Notes under the pieces: generated by a model | The model's database searches: none | Seen by the model: only the letters and a program-made list of their open reading frames with translations | What the model was told of the DNA's origin: nothing | Assembly (NCBI RefSeq): GCF_902500225.1 | Contig: NZ_LR722652.1 | Coordinates: forward strand, 186,001 to 250,000 | Reading direction: 5' to 3' | Length of the DNA: 64,000 nt | Source: Buttiauxella massiliensis | GTDB taxonomy: Bacteria; Pseudomonadota; Gammaproteobacteria; Enterobacterales; Enterobacteriaceae | Made by a program: the position numbers and the translations under genes | Shown here: piece after piece, positions 20,484 through 31,600 of the stretch | Numbering within the stretch: position 1 is the stretch's first letter | Layout: every line of letters starts with the position of its first letter

Positions 20484-21812
20484 TTATTGAGTAATCGCAA
20501 CCTGATCGAGACCCGCACCTTGCGAACGTGCGGTTTGCCCCGGGGCAGGTGCTGATTGTAACGGATGCGTCTGGAAATAGTCCCTCAAACCTTGATAAAT
20601 GGCCTGGGCAATTTTTTGCTGATAGTCATCGCTATCAAGCAGGCGCTCTTCCGAGTTGTTACTGATAAACCCGGTTTCCACTAGCACAGAAGGGATATCT
20701 GGTGAGCGCAATACGCCAAGGCTTGCATGCTCAGGGCGACGCTTGTGTAACGCGCCGACACGTTGCATTTGAGCCAGCACTTTTGTCGCCACATCATACC
20801 CGACACGCTGGGAATGGCCGAACTGCAAATCCAGTACCGCCTGGCTCAGATACGGGTCAGCCTGGCTATTGGCCAGTACATCGCCCGCACCACCCAGCAA
20901 CTCGGATTGCTTCTCGTGTTGTTCGAGCCAGCCAGCCATTTCGCTATTTGCACGGCGGTTTGACAGCACCCAGACGGATGCTCCGGTCGCATCGCGGTTT
21001 GGTGCAGCATCCGCATGAATGGAAACCAGAATATTGGCGTTCTGTTTACGCGCCACATCCGAGCGCCCCATCACCGAAATGAAATAGTCGCCATCACGGG
21101 TCAGCACGCCTTTAAACATCGGGTCATCATTGAGCAAGGAACGCAGTTTACGGGCAATAGAAATAGTGACGTTTTTCTCTTTCGTCCCACCTGGACCAAT
21201 CGCACCCGGGTCTTGTCCACCATGTCCAGCATCAATCGCCACAACCACGGTATCGGATTGAGTTGTGGTGCGTTGAGTTCGCGCAGGATGCATCGCCGTA
21301 TTCGAACTGACTGCGCCAGTAACGGTTTGTGGGTTAAACGGATTTTTTGCCGGTTCTGTCGGGCGGGTAACTGGCGGGGCCTCCACGCGTTTGGCAACAA
21401 CCGGTGGTGGAGGCGGCGGCGGCACATCGGCGTTAATGGTAAACACAACCGTGTAATTAGAACCATTTTGCTGTTTCACCGCGCGAGTTTTGCCGGGCTC
21501 AGTGAGATCAACCACCAGGCGTAAGGAATCGCTGTCTTTCGGTTGCCCTGAACGAATGCTTTTCACCAGGTTATTTCCACTGAACAACAGAGGTAAACCG
21601 CGAATCACACCGGTTTGTTTGATATCCAGAGCAACGCTTTTTTTGTCATCCTGAGAAAAGGCATACTCAGGATCACCAATAAAACTAAAGGTGATTCGCG
21701 CCTGAGAATCACCATTTGATACCTGAATATCCGCTAAACTCGCGGCACCCGACTGTGCCGTAAGCAACAGTAAGCACGCCGCCATCAACCAACTTTTCAC
21801 GCGAACGATCAT
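20484..21812 (-). CDS. amiB: AmiB N-acetylmuramoyl-L-alanine amidase
   Basis: 442 residues. A signal peptide (about 1-24, ending SGAASL) leads to an AMIN septal-targeting domain (about 25-125), a Pro-rich linker (PPPPPPP), and an Amidase_3 zinc domain with [12 protein letters not shown], the Glu-bearing segment and ETGFISN. It cleaves septal peptidoglycan during daughter-cell separation and is activated by EnvC. The start at 21812 is chosen because AAGGA lies upstream and E. coli AmiB begins similarly; a longer frame would overlap tsaE. Confidence 0.96.
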   Translation of the reverse strand: MIVRVKSWLMAACLLLLTAQSGAASLADIQVSNGDSQARITFSFIGDPEYAFSQDDKKSVALDIKQTGVIRGLPLLFSGNNLVKSIRSGQPKDSDSLRLVVDLTEPGKTRAVKQQNGSNYTVVFTINADVPPPPPPPVVAKRVEAPPVTRPTEPAKNPFNPQTVTGAVSSNTAMHPARTQRTTTQSDTVVVAIDAGHGGQDPGAIGPGGTKEKNVTISIARKLRSLLNDDPMFKGVLTRDGDYFISVMGRSDVARKQNANILVSIHADAAPNRDATGASVWVLSNRRANSEMAGWLEQHEKQSELLGGAGDVLANSQADPYLSQAVLDLQFGHSQRVGYDVATKVLAQMQRVGALHKRRPEHASLGVLRSPDIPSVLVETGFISNNSEERLLDSDDYQQKIAQAIYQGLRDYFQTHPLQSAPAPGQTARSQGAGLDQVAITQ

Positions 21813-21825
21813 CCCGTCATCCTTG

Positions 21826-22287
21826 TTATTTGGCAAACCGCGCCAGTAACGACTCACCAGATGAGGAAACTGCTTTCAGGCACGCCTCGCGCCCTTCGGC
21901 CTGGTAACTTAGGTGTATTTCGACATCCGGTTCCGGCAGCACACCCTGGCCTTTTTGCGGCCATTCCACCAGACTAATTGCGTCATTGGTAAAATAGTCA
22001 CGAATTCCCATAAATTCGAGTTCTTCTGGATCAGCAAGGCGATAGAGATCAAAGTGATACACCATCAAATCGCCAAGTTCATACGGTTCAACCAACGTGT
22101 AAGTTGGGCTCTTAACATTGCCTTTATGGCCCAACGCTTGAACAAAACCACGGCTGAATGTCGTCTTGCCCGCACCCAGGTCACCATACAGATGAATCAC
22201 GGTGGCACCGATACAGGCTTTTGCCAGACGCGCACCCAATTCTAAGGTCGCAGTTTCATCAGGTAATGCGATAACTCGATTAATCAT
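21826..22287 (-). CDS. tsaE: TsaE, ATPase of the t6A tRNA-modification complex
   Basis: 153 residues with a Walker A loop [13 protein letters not shown] (about 36-48) and the FDLYRL motif. TsaE works with TsaB, TsaC and TsaD to make threonylcarbamoyladenosine at position 37 of ANN-decoding tRNAs. It overlaps nnr by 8 bp and precedes amiB by 13 bp. Length equals E. coli YjeE. Confidence 0.96.
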   Translation of the reverse strand: MINRVIALPDETATLELGARLAKACIGATVIHLYGDLGAGKTTFSRGFVQALGHKGNVKSPTYTLVEPYELGDLMVYHFDLYRLADPEELEFMGIRDYFTNDAISLVEWPQKGQGVLPEPDVEIHLSYQAEGREACLKAVSSSGESLLARFAK

Positions 22288-23806
22288 TTTCTTTGCTATT
22301 CAAATCCGGGTTAACAAAAGGGTACATCGTCGAGAATAAGTCGCTTGCTAACATGCCGCGTGTACCGAAGCGCTGAGCAAGCACATCAGCAGCAGCGCCA
22401 TGTACAACACATCCGGCACATGCCGCATCATACGAGGTTAACTTCTGTGCCAGCAATGCTCCGATGATTCCGGATAGCACATCCCCCATACCGCCGCTTC
22501 CCATCCCGGCATTTCCCACATCAATGAGTGAGCATTCGCCGTTTTGGCTGGCAACAACCGTACCGGCACCTTTTAAGACCACAATTCCGCCATAACGTTT
22601 TACAAGACGGTCTGCGGAAAGTAAGCGGTCACTCTCAATTTGTGATACTGCGCAATTTAACAGCCGGGCGGCTTCTCCCGGATGCGGTGTAATAACGCGA
22701 TTCTGACGTTTATCGGGATTGATTGCCAGAAGGTTGAGCGCATCTGCATCCCACAGCATCGGTTTACGGCAGTTCTCTACTTTTTCCAGGGCTTTTTTGC
22801 CCCATTCATGCATCCCAAGCCCGGGACCAATAACCACCACATCTGCCCATTCGAGACATTCATCAAGTGAATTTGATGTGAGTTCCTGAACCATCAGTTC
22901 AGGTCGGGCGGTAATAAGCGGTGCAATATTTTCTGAACGAGTTAAAACCTTGACCAACCCCGCTCCAGCGCGTAGCGCAGCCTCTCCGGTCATGCGAATG
23001 GCACCCGCAGTCCCATGGTCGCCACCTATAATCACCAAACGCCCGTTCGTACCTTTGTGTGAGGTCGGCTTGCGTGGCGGCAACCAGCCAACTAACTGCG
23101 CACTGTCCACGCGAGTTATCGGCGCAGTCTGCCCATTCAGCCAGGCTTCAAGACCCAAAGCATGAAAATGCAGTTTGCCCACGACATCGCGAGCTTTTCC
23201 GGTCAGAAGCCCGGGTTTAAGGGCGATAAAGGTGATGGTGTGGGAAGCGTTGATCACAGCGCCAGGTGTTGCACCGGTTTCTGCAAGCAAGCCGGAAGGG
23301 ATATCCAGCGCGACGACAGGTGCCGCATGCTGATTGCACTTTTCTATCAGCTGCGCGGCAACATCTCGGGGAGCACTGTTAAGTCCGGTGCCAAGTACGC
23401 CGTCAATCACAAGATCGATATCGTCTGCCCAGACATGTTCTGGCGCATGAATCACACCTGCTGCATCCAGCCAGGCATCACGTGCGTAAGCGGCTTCTTC
23501 AGGCAAAGGCTTGTCGCTTTCGATCGCCAGTAAAGTGACGCGAATACCGGCAGCCTGCGCAAGTCGCGCGACGACATAACCATCGCCGCCGTTGTTGCCA
23601 TGCCCGCACACAACAAGCCAGTGTTGGGTTAGTGGATAGAGTTCGCGGGCAAGATTAAATGCCGCAGCCCCTGCCCGCTGCATCAATTCGTATAGCGTTA
23701 ACCCTAAGTAATCTGCCGCGTGTTTCTCAGCGGTGCGCAGCCAGTCTGCGGACCAGACTGAGTGTGGTATACTTTTGGCGGTTATTTTTAGGCTCAGGTC
23801 CGTCAT
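22280..23806 (-). CDS. nnr: Nnr, bifunctional NAD(P)HX epimerase / dehydratase
   Basis: 508 residues. The N-terminal YjeF_N epimerase domain (about 15-220) shows [14 protein letters not shown]; the C-terminal ADP-dependent dehydratase domain (about 225-500) shows [22 protein letters not shown] and [15 protein letters not shown]. It repairs hydrated NADH and NADPH. The start MTDLSLK aligns with E. coli MTDHTMK and has GAGGGG 7 bp upstream. That ATG overlaps the queG ATG in a CATG on opposite strands, so each promoter must lie inside the other gene. Confidence 0.95.
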   Translation of the reverse strand: MTDLSLKITAKSIPHSVWSADWLRTAEKHAADYLGLTLYELMQRAGAAAFNLARELYPLTQHWLVVCGHGNNGGDGYVVARLAQAAGIRVTLLAIESDKPLPEEAAYARDAWLDAAGVIHAPEHVWADDIDLVIDGVLGTGLNSAPRDVAAQLIEKCNQHAAPVVALDIPSGLLAETGATPGAVINASHTITFIALKPGLLTGKARDVVGKLHFHALGLEAWLNGQTAPITRVDSAQLVGWLPPRKPTSHKGTNGRLVIIGGDHGTAGAIRMTGEAALRAGAGLVKVLTRSENIAPLITARPELMVQELTSNSLDECLEWADVVVIGPGLGMHEWGKKALEKVENCRKPMLWDADALNLLAINPDKRQNRVITPHPGEAARLLNCAVSQIESDRLLSADRLVKRYGGIVVLKGAGTVVASQNGECSLIDVGNAGMGSGGMGDVLSGIIGALLAQKLTSYDAACAGCVVHGAAADVLAQRFGTRGMLASDLFSTMYPFVNPDLNSKEND

Positions 23807-24944
23807 GTCACAGCCCCTCGATCTCAATCAATTAGCGCAAAATATCAAGCAGTGGGGTATCGAACTCGGTTTCCAACAAGTTGGCATAACCGATACCGAT
23901 CTCTCTGCCAGCGAGCCTGCGCTCCAAATGTGGCTGGATAAACAATATCATGGCGAGATGGATTGGATGGCCCGTCACGGCATGATGCGTGCCCGACCAC
24001 ACGAATTGCTGCCGGGCACTTTGCGCGTTATCAGCGTGCGGATGAATTATCTCCCCGCAAATGCGGCTTTTGCTTCCACGCTCAAAAACCCCAAAATTGG
24101 TTACATCAGCCGCTACGCCCTTGGCCGTGACTACCACAAACTGCTACGTAATCGGCTCAAAAAACTGGGCGAAATGATCCAGTCCCATTGTTCCACGCTG
24201 AATTTTAGACCTTTTGTGGATTCAGCGCCGATTCTTGAACGTCCATTGGCTGAAAAAGCCGGGCTTGGCTGGACAGGTAAGCACTCACTAATCCTCAATC
24301 AGGAAGCAGGTTCGTTCTTTTTCCTGGGCGAACTGTTAGTCGATATCCCGCTTCCAATTGATAAACCCATCGAGGAAAAGTGTGGGCGGTGTGTGGCCTG
24401 CATGACCATCTGCCCGACTGGCGCGATTGTAGAACCCTACACTGTTGACGCTCGCCGTTGTATTTCTTATCTCACTATTGAACTTGAAGGTGCAATCCCG
24501 GAAGAGTTCAGGCCGCTTATCGGCAACCGAATCTACGGTTGCGACGACTGCCAGCTGATTTGCCCGTGGAACCGTTTCTCACAATTAACCACAGAAGACG
24601 ACTTTAGCCCGCGCAGCAAGTTGCATGCGCCGGAGCTGGCTGAGTTGTTCACCTGGAGTGAAGAATATTTCCTGCGCGTGACAGAAGGTTCGGCGATTCG
24701 TCGAATTGGCCATTTACGTTGGCTGCGAAATATTGCCGTGGCATTGGGAAATGCACCGTGGGATGAGGCGATTCTGGAGAAGTTACAGCAACGGAAAGGT
24801 GAGCACCCACTTCTTGATGAGCACATTGATTGGGCGATTGCGCAACAATTAATCAAGCGAAGCGCTAATGCAACTGAAGTCCAGCTCCCACAGAAACAGC
24901 GCCTGGTCCGTGTGATCGAAAAGGGGTTAAAACGTGATGCGTGA
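23805..24944 (+). CDS. queG: QueG, epoxyqueuosine reductase
   Basis: 379 residues, equal in length to E. coli QueG. A cobalamin-binding N-terminal part is followed by two 4Fe-4S clusters, visible as CGRCVACMTICPTGAI (about 192-207) and CDDCQLICPWNRF (about 246-258), then a HEAT-like C-terminal segment. It catalyses the last step of queuosine synthesis in tRNA. The start at 23805 matches the E. coli protein; an in-frame codon 24 positions earlier lies inside nnr and is rejected. Confidence 0.96.
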   Translation: MSQPLDLNQLAQNIKQWGIELGFQQVGITDTDLSASEPALQMWLDKQYHGEMDWMARHGMMRARPHELLPGTLRVISVRMNYLPANAAFASTLKNPKIGYISRYALGRDYHKLLRNRLKKLGEMIQSHCSTLNFRPFVDSAPILERPLAEKAGLGWTGKHSLILNQEAGSFFFLGELLVDIPLPIDKPIEEKCGRCVACMTICPTGAIVEPYTVDARRCISYLTIELEGAIPEEFRPLIGNRIYGCDDCQLICPWNRFSQLTTEDDFSPRSKLHAPELAELFTWSEEYFLRVTEGSAIRRIGHLRWLRNIAVALGNAPWDEAILEKLQQRKGEHPLLDEHIDWAIAQQLIKRSANATEVQLPQKQRLVRVIEKGLKRDA

Positions 24945-25200
24945 CATGTCCACAGGATGTGAATAAAAATTTGAACGCCTTGTCCTGCAAACGAAAAAAA
25001 AACTGCAAGCGATCTGCTCAATATTCTAAAATTTTAAAAAAATGATATTAATCAAGTGGTTAAAATATTCTTATAAAATTTAAGAAATAATTAGCGATCT
25101 AAGTGAATAGACGAAGGCTGTGGATAAGTCTGTTTACAAGAATTTATCGCGAACGTAAAAACCACCACCGACGCTGGTTAGCGTTGTGGATAATTTGTAC
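24945..25200. promoter_or_regulatory. datA-like locus: DnaA boxes flanking an IHF site
   Basis: Non-coding stretch between queG and the tRNA-Gly genes. Three sequences fit the DnaA box TTWTNCACA read on the minus strand: TGTGAATAA (24958-24966), TGTGGATAA (25119-25127) and TGTGGATAA (25185-25193); the last two are the high-affinity form. Between the first and second lies AATCAAGTGGTTA (25050-25062), a perfect match to the IHF consensus WATCAANNNNTTR, within an AT-rich tract. In E. coli the DnaA-titrating, DnaA-ATP-hydrolysing locus datA lies beside glyVXY, with DnaA boxes around an essential IHF site. Position and content both support this call. Confidence 0.8.
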
Positions 25201-25214
25201 TGGATATTAGAATT

Positions 25215-25290
<76 letters not shown>

Positions 25291-25327
25291 TTGGGTGGTG
25301 CGTGGCTTATAAAAGCCAATCAAATTT

Positions 25328-25403
<76 letters not shown>

Positions 25404-25405
25404 AT

Positions 25406-25527
25406 ATTCTTCGTCTTTCAAGCTGCTGCTGCGTTAGCTGCCTTCGTTCACCTTAGTCTCTTACCGAAGTAAGCTCTTAAGGATTCACTCAGTTGCTGCC
25501 TTGCCGCAACTCGAAATTCATCGAATT
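25406..25527. repeat. Diverged ERIC-like element inside the tRNA-Gly array
   Basis: On the minus strand this segment reads ...GAGTTGCGGCAAGGCAGC..., then GTGAATCCTTAAGAGCTTAC, then a GGTAAGAGACTAAGGTGA arm and a GCAGCTAACGCAGCAGC tail. These blocks align in order with the ERIC at 11632-11758, but with many substitutions. It fills most of the 148-bp spacer between the first and second tRNA-Gly copies, whereas the other spacer is 37 bp. Confidence 0.75.
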
Positions 25528-25551
25528 TGGTGGTACTGCTTAAATCAAATT

Positions 25552-25627
<76 letters not shown>

Positions 25628-25661
25628 TCTGTGTAACGCTGCAAATTCTGCATCGGTACGG

Positions 25662-25696
25662 GAGGCGCATTATACGAGAAATCGTTTTAGTCGCAA
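25662..25696 (-). promoter_or_regulatory. Promoter of the tRNA-Gly operon
   Basis: On the minus strand TTGCGA (25691-25696) and TATAAT (25669-25674) are spaced by 16 bp and followed by a GC-rich GCGCCTCCC discriminator, typical of stringently controlled tRNA promoters. The remaining 146 bp to orn is AT-rich, with nothing else recognised. Confidence 0.8.
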
Positions 25697-25842
25697 GCCC
25701 TCAAACGATTTTTTTCGCTATTTTTGTTTGAATGCTGATTAATTCGACAAAATGATTATTTTCCCAGCGAATATCAGGAAAATCTCTCGATCCTGCCTTT
25801 TTTCGGGTTAGTAAAAAAAACAGGACCGAGGCTAATAACTTC

Positions 25843-26388
25843 TTATAGCTTGATAAAGTTCTCGCGGTAGAACGCAAGTTCCGCCACTGACTCACGGATA
25901 TCATCCATCGCCTGATGGGTACCCTGCTTTTTGAAATCAGCCAAAATTTCAGGTTTCCAACGGCGCGCTAGCTCTTTCAGAGTGCTGACATCCAGATAAC
26001 GATAGTGGAAGTACTCTTCAAGCTCTGGCATGTACTTAAACAGGAAACGACGATCCTGGCCTATGCTGTTACCACAGATTGGAGAACTATTAGCGGGAAC
26101 CCACTCTTTCAGGAACTCAAGTGTTGCCAGTTCAGCCGCACGGTCGTCCATGGTGCTTGCTTTCACGCGTTCTACCAGCCCGCTGCCAGTATGGGTACGC
26201 ACATTCCAGTCATCCATCAACGCCAGCTGTTCGTCAGACTGATGAACCGCAATCGTTGGCCCTTCGGCGAGGATATTCAAATTGGCATCAGTAACCAGCG
26301 TGGCAATTTCAATTATGCGATCCCGCTCGGGGTCCAGGCCGGTCATTTCTAAATCAATCCAAATCAGATTGTTTTCATTTCCACTCAT
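25843..26388 (-). CDS. orn: Oligoribonuclease
   Basis: 181 residues, equal to E. coli Orn. DEDDh exonuclease motifs are visible: the Exo [19 protein letters not shown] near the N-terminus, the IGQDRRFL Exo II region, and the final [13 protein letters not shown] with the catalytic His and Asp. It degrades RNA dinucleotides, including pGpG from c-di-GMP turnover, and is usually essential. The start at 26388 matches E. coli MSANENNLIW; the frame opens four codons earlier. Divergent from rsgA. Confidence 0.97.
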   Translation of the reverse strand: MSGNENNLIWIDLEMTGLDPERDRIIEIATLVTDANLNILAEGPTIAVHQSDEQLALMDDWNVRTHTGSGLVERVKASTMDDRAAELATLEFLKEWVPANSSPICGNSIGQDRRFLFKYMPELEEYFHYRYLDVSTLKELARRWKPEILADFKKQGTHQAMDDIRESVAELAFYRENFIKL

Positions 26389-26501
26389 GCTATTTTCCAC
26401 CCTTCTTGTGCGTAGCCCACCGTTGTCGATGGGTTAATTCGTATAAAATAGTGTGTATCATAGAGGTTTTGCCCACCACGGGCGACCAGGAGCCAGTAAG
26501 A

Positions 26502-27557
26502 TTGAGCAAAAATAAACTCTCCAAAGGACAGCAGCGCCGGGTTTCAGCAAACCACCAGCGTCGGCTTAAACAGACTGTGGAGAAAGCCGATCCTGACGAC
26601 TCTCAGTTTGGCGAACCGCGCGATGGTCGCGTAATCAGCCGTTTCGGCCAACATGCCGATGTTGAATCACCAGGTGGTGACATTCACCGCTGCAATATTC
26701 GCCGCACCATCCGTTCGCTGGTAACCGGCGACAATGTGGTCTGGCGCCCAGCCAAAGAAGCTGCGGCTGGCGTAACCATAAAAGGCATTGTTGATGCAGT
26801 GCACGAGCGCACAACCGTCCTGACACGCCCTGATTTCTATGACGGCGTAAAACCCATTGCCGCCAACATCGACCAAATCATTGTGGTTTCCGCCATTCTG
26901 CCCGAGCTGTCATTAAACATTATTGACCGTTATCTGGTGGCGTGCGAAACCCTGGACGTTGAGCCACTGCTGGTACTGAATAAAACCGATCTGCTCGACG
27001 AAGAAGGCCTGAAATTCGTCAATGAACAGATGGATATCTACCGCAAGATTGGTTACCGCGTGTTGATGGTTTCCAGCCATAAAGTTGAAGGTCTGAAAGA
27101 GCTTGAAGAAGCCCTAATCGGCCGCGTCAGTATTTTTGCCGGGCAATCAGGTGTGGGTAAATCGAGCCTGCTCAATAACCTGCTGGGGTTCAAAGAAGTC
27201 CAGATTCTGGTGAATGACGTTTCTGACAACTCAGGCCTAGGCCAGCACACCACTACTGCATCTCGTCTGTACCACTTCCCGGGCGGCGGTGATGTTATCG
27301 ACTCCCCAGGGGTGCGCGAATTTGGTTTGTGGCACTTAGAACCGGATCAAGTCACTCATGGCTTCACTGAATTCCATGACTACTTAGGCCGTTGTAAATA
27401 TCGTGATTGCAGCCACACCAACGATCCAGGCTGCGCACTGCGCGAAGCCGTTGAGCGTGGGGATATCGCCCAATCGCGTTTCGAAAACTACCATCGCATA
27501 CTGGAAAGTATGTCCGAGGTAAAATCGCGTAAAACCTTTTCCGATACTGACCGCTGA
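26502..27557 (+). CDS. rsgA: RsgA, circularly permuted GTPase for 30S maturation
   Basis: 351 residues from a TTG start. An N-terminal OB fold is followed by a permuted GTPase with G4 NKTD before G1 GQSGVGKSS, then G3 DSPG, and a C-terminal zinc finger built from CKYRDCSH...GC. RsgA checks late 30S assembly. TTG at 26502 is chosen because CCAGGAG lies 9 bp upstream and the product [13 protein letters not shown] matches the E. coli N-terminus; the frame opens 32 codons earlier. psd follows after 80 bp. Confidence 0.95.
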   Translation: MSKNKLSKGQQRRVSANHQRRLKQTVEKADPDDSQFGEPRDGRVISRFGQHADVESPGGDIHRCNIRRTIRSLVTGDNVVWRPAKEAAAGVTIKGIVDAVHERTTVLTRPDFYDGVKPIAANIDQIIVVSAILPELSLNIIDRYLVACETLDVEPLLVLNKTDLLDEEGLKFVNEQMDIYRKIGYRVLMVSSHKVEGLKELEEALIGRVSIFAGQSGVGKSSLLNNLLGFKEVQILVNDVSDNSGLGQHTTTASRLYHFPGGGDVIDSPGVREFGLWHLEPDQVTHGFTEFHDYLGRCKYRDCSHTNDPGCALREAVERGDIAQSRFENYHRILESMSEVKSRKTFSDTDR

Positions 27558-27637
27558 CAATTAAGCTGGGCATCGCTAAAATCGCGCTCCTTTTTGTGTA
27601 TGCCCGCTAAATATGGGTACTTAGCCAGGAGGCTATC

Positions 27638-28603
27638 TTGTTAGACAACTTTAAACTTTCGCTCCAGTACATCCTGCCTAAACTATGGCTGACTCGCCTG
27701 GCAGGTTGGGGTGCAAGCAAACGAGCTGGCTGGTTGACCAAACTGGTTATCGACCTGTTCGTTAAATACTACAAAGTCGACATGAAGGAAGCTCAGAAGC
27801 CGGATACCGCAAGCTATCGCACCTTCAACGAATTCTTCGTGCGCCCACTGCGTGACGATGTCCGTCCAATCAATACCGACCCAAATGTACTGGTGATGCC
27901 AGCAGACGGTGTTGTGAGCCAGTTAGGTCCTATCGAAGAAGATAAAATCCTGCAGGCAAAAGGCCATAACTACAGCCTCGAAGCCCTGCTCGCTGGTAAC
28001 TACTTAATGGCCGATTTGTTCCGTAACGGCAGCTTCGTTACTACTTATCTGTCACCACGTGATTACCACCGTGTTCACATGCCGTGTAACGGTATTTTGC
28101 GTGAAATGATTTATGTACCGGGCGACCTGTTCTCCGTAAACCATTTAACCGCGCAAAACGTGCCGAACCTGTTTGCCCGTAACGAACGCGTGATTTGCCT
28201 GTTCGATACTGAATTCGGCCCAATGGCACAAATCCTGGTGGGTGCCACCATTGTTGGCAGCATCGAAACCGTCTGGGCGGGCACTATCACGCCACCGCGT
28301 GAAGGCGTAATTAAACGCTGGACGTGGCCTGCGGGTGAAAGCGAAGGCTCCGTTGCGCTGCTGAAAGGCCAGGAAATGGGTCGCTTCAAACTTGGCTCTA
28401 CGGTCATCAACTTGTTCGCGCCAGGCAAAGTGAACCTGGCTGAACAGCTGCAAAGCTTGTCTGCGACTAAGATTGGTGAGCCACTGGCGATTTCTACCGA
28501 GCCTGTGATTGAGCCAGAAATCCCGGTAAGTGAGATTCTGGAAGTCGAAGTTGCGGCTGAACAACAAACCAGTCCGTCTGTGGAAAACAAAACCGAAAGT
28601 TAA
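27638..28603 (+). CDS. psd: Phosphatidylserine decarboxylase proenzyme
   Basis: 321 residues from a TTG start with AGGAGG upstream, as in E. coli. The self-processing site LGST is at about 252-255: cleavage before the Ser creates the pyruvoyl group on the alpha chain. The enzyme makes phosphatidylethanolamine at the inner membrane. The C-terminal 35 residues are a poorly conserved Glu/Pro-rich tail. mscM follows after a 60-bp gap holding a strong hairpin; the pair is co-operonic in E. coli and under envelope-stress control. Confidence 0.97.
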   Translation: MLDNFKLSLQYILPKLWLTRLAGWGASKRAGWLTKLVIDLFVKYYKVDMKEAQKPDTASYRTFNEFFVRPLRDDVRPINTDPNVLVMPADGVVSQLGPIEEDKILQAKGHNYSLEALLAGNYLMADLFRNGSFVTTYLSPRDYHRVHMPCNGILREMIYVPGDLFSVNHLTAQNVPNLFARNERVICLFDTEFGPMAQILVGATIVGSIETVWAGTITPPREGVIKRWTWPAGESEGSVALLKGQEMGRFKLGSTVINLFAPGKVNLAEQLQSLSATKIGEPLAISTEPVIEPEIPVSEILEVEVAAEQQTSPSVENKTES

Positions 28604-28613
28604 CCTGCTCTCC

Positions 28614-28644
28614 CCAGCCCTCGTGACATCGCTACGAGGGCTGG
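28614..28644 (+). terminator. Hairpin between psd and mscM, probable attenuator
   Basis: A perfect 10-bp stem, CCAGCCCTCG (28614-28623) with CGAGGGCTGG (28635-28644). Only TT follows, so termination is likely partial; it may set the psd:mscM ratio. Confidence 0.55.
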
Positions 28645-28663
28645 TTCACTTAAAGGTACTGAC

Positions 28664-31600
28664 GTGCGCCTGATAATCACACTTCTGATGGCCTGGTGCC
28701 TTAGTCTACCGACGTATGCCGCCACCGCCCCCGACGCCAAACAAATCTCCCAGGAACTAGAACAAGCTAAGTCTGCAAAAGACAAACCTGGCAGCCCTGA
28801 AACCGTGGAAGCACTTCAGACCGCGCTCAACGCGCTTGATGAACGCAAAGTCTCGCTGGAACGAGCCACGCAATACCAACAAGTTATCGATAACTTCCCC
28901 AAACTCTCTGACACCTTGCGTCGGCAGATCAATAATCTGCGCGATGAACCGCCAAAAGTGCCAGAGACCATGAGCACCGATGCGTTAAATCAGGAAATCC
29001 TGCAAGTTAGCAGCCAATTACTGGATAAAAGCCGCCTTGCACAGCAAGAGCAGGAACGCACTAGAGAAATCACCGATTCGCTCAGCCAACTGCCTCAACA
29101 GCAAACCGATGCGCGCCGCCAGCTAAACGAGGTGGAACGTCGGATGGGCACCCCGCCGGCCACCAGCACACCTCTAGCGCAGGCACAAAATCTCTCTTTA
29201 CAGGCTGAATCATCACGCCTGAAAGCCCTGGTCGATGAACTGGAGCTGGCACAGTTGTCAGCCAGTAACCGCCAGGAACTTGCTCGCCTGCGCGCTGAGC
29301 TTGCCCAGAAACAGAGCGAACACCTGGATGCCTATCTCCAGGCATTACGTAATCAGTTGAATAACCAGCGCCAGCGAGAAGCTGAAAAGGCCCTGGAAAG
29401 CACAGAATTGCTGGCTGAAAGTAGCGCCAACCTGCCATCAGGTATCGTTGACCAGTTTAAAAATAACCGTGAATTATCCCAGGCGTTGAATCAACAGGCT
29501 CAGCGCATGGATTTAGTGGCCTCTCAGCAACGCCAGGCCTCAAGCCAGACCTTGCAAGTGCGTCAGGCACTCAACACACTGCGCGAACAGTCACAATGGC
29601 TTGGCGTGTCGAATGTGTTGGGTGAAGCCTTACGCGCTCAGGTAGCTCGTTTACCTGAAATGCCAAAGCCTCAGCAACTGGATACCGAACTTGGCCAGTT
29701 GCGTGTACAGCGTCTGCATTATGAAGACCTGATGAACAAGCAGCAGCAATTACGCCAGATTCGTCAGAACGATGGCCAGGAGCTTACCAGTGAGCAAAAC
29801 CGTATTCTGGAAGCGCAATTGCGCACCCAGCGCGAACTGCTCAATTCCTTGCTGCAAGGTGGCGATAACCTGATTCTTGAGCTCACCAAACTGAAAGTGG
29901 CGAATAGCCAACTGGAAGATGCGTTAAAAGAGGTCAACGAAGCAACACACCGTTACCTGTTCTGGACCTCAGATGTCAGCCCGATGGGCATCACCTGGCC
30001 GGTGGAGATTGTGCAGGATTTGCGTCGTCTGGTATCGATGGACACCTTCAGCCAGCTTGGCAGTGCCACCATCATGATGCTAACCAGCAAGGAAACATTG
30101 CTGCCACTGTTCGGTGCATTGATACTGGTGGGCTTTAGTGTCAGCTCCCGCCGGCATTTTTCTGCTTTCCTTGAGCGTTCGAGTGCGAAGGTCGGTAAGG
30201 TTACTCAGGATCACTTCAGCCTAACCTTGCGTACCGTGTTCTGGTCGATTCTGGTGGCTCTGCCTTTACCTGTTTTGTGGGCAACGCTCGGTTACGGGCT
30301 GCAAGCTGCCTGGCCGTATCCCCTTGCAGTAGCTATCGGTGATGGGGTGACTGCCACGGTTCCGCTGCTGTGGGCCGTGATGATTTGCGCCACATTTGCC
30401 CGTCCAAATGGTTTGTTCATTGTTCATTTTGGCTGGCCGCAGCACCGTGTTGCCCGCGCCATGCGCTATTACCTGATGAGCATCGGCTTAATCGTGCCGC
30501 TAATTATGGCATTGATTATGTTTGATAATCTGAACGATCGGGAGTTCTCCGGCTCTCTCGGCAGACTGTGCTTTATGTTAATTTGCGGTGCAATGGCACT
30601 GGTCACCCTGAGCCTGAAACGCGCGGGCATTCCGCTGTATCTGGATAAACAAGGTAATAGCGAAAACATCGCTAACACCATTTTGTGGAACCTGCTGCTT
30701 GCCGCCCCGTTGCTCGCCATTCTTGCAGCGGCTGTGGGTTACCTGGCAACTGCACAGGCCTTGCTGGCAAGGCTTGAAACGTCAGTAGCTATCTGGTTCT
30801 TACTGCTCGTTGTGTACCATATCTTCCGCCGTTGGATGCTGATTCAGCGTCGCCGCCTGGCCTTTGACCGCGCTAAACATCGCCGTGCTGAAATACTCGC
30901 CCAACGTGCACGTGGTGAAGAAGAAGCCGCACATAGCCACAGCAATGAAGGCTCATCAGAAACCATCGAAGAACCTGAAATCGATCTGGATACCATCAGC
31001 GTGCAATCACTGCGTCTGGTGCGTTCGATTTTGATGCTGATTGCGCTGTTGTCGGTCATTGTGTTGTGGTCAGAAATCCACTCTGCATTTGGCTTCCTTG
31101 AAAACATCACCTTGTGGGATGTGACCTCAACGGTACAAGGCGTGGAAAGCATCGAGCCGATAACCCTGGGTTCAGTGTTAATTGCCATTCTGGTGCTGAT
31201 TATCACCATGCAACTGGTACGTAACCTCCCTGCACTACTCGAACTTGCGCTCTTACAGCACCTGGATTTGGCGCCAGGTACGGGTTACGCCATTACCACC
31301 GTAACTAAATATCTGCTGTTACTGGTCGGTACGTTGGTCGGCTTCTCAATGATTGGTATCGAGTGGTCGAAATTGCAGTGGCTGGTTGCGGCCCTCGGTG
31401 TTGGTCTGGGTTTTGGTTTGCAGGAAATTTTCGCCAACTTTATCTCTGGCCTGATAATCCTGTTCGAGAAGCCGATTCGTATTGGCGACACAGTGACGAT
31501 TCGCGATCTCACCGGCAGCGTCACCAAGATCAACACTCGTGCTACCACTATCAGCGACTGGGACCGCAAAGAGATAATCGTGCCAAATAAAGCGTTTATC

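Noticed and set aside
24945..25200. DnaA boxes plus AT-rich tract as a replication origin
   Set aside because: Position beside the tRNA-Gly cluster and the IHF site match datA. There is no run of ordered DnaA boxes, 13-mer repeats or gidA/mnmG-mioC neighbours as expected for oriC.
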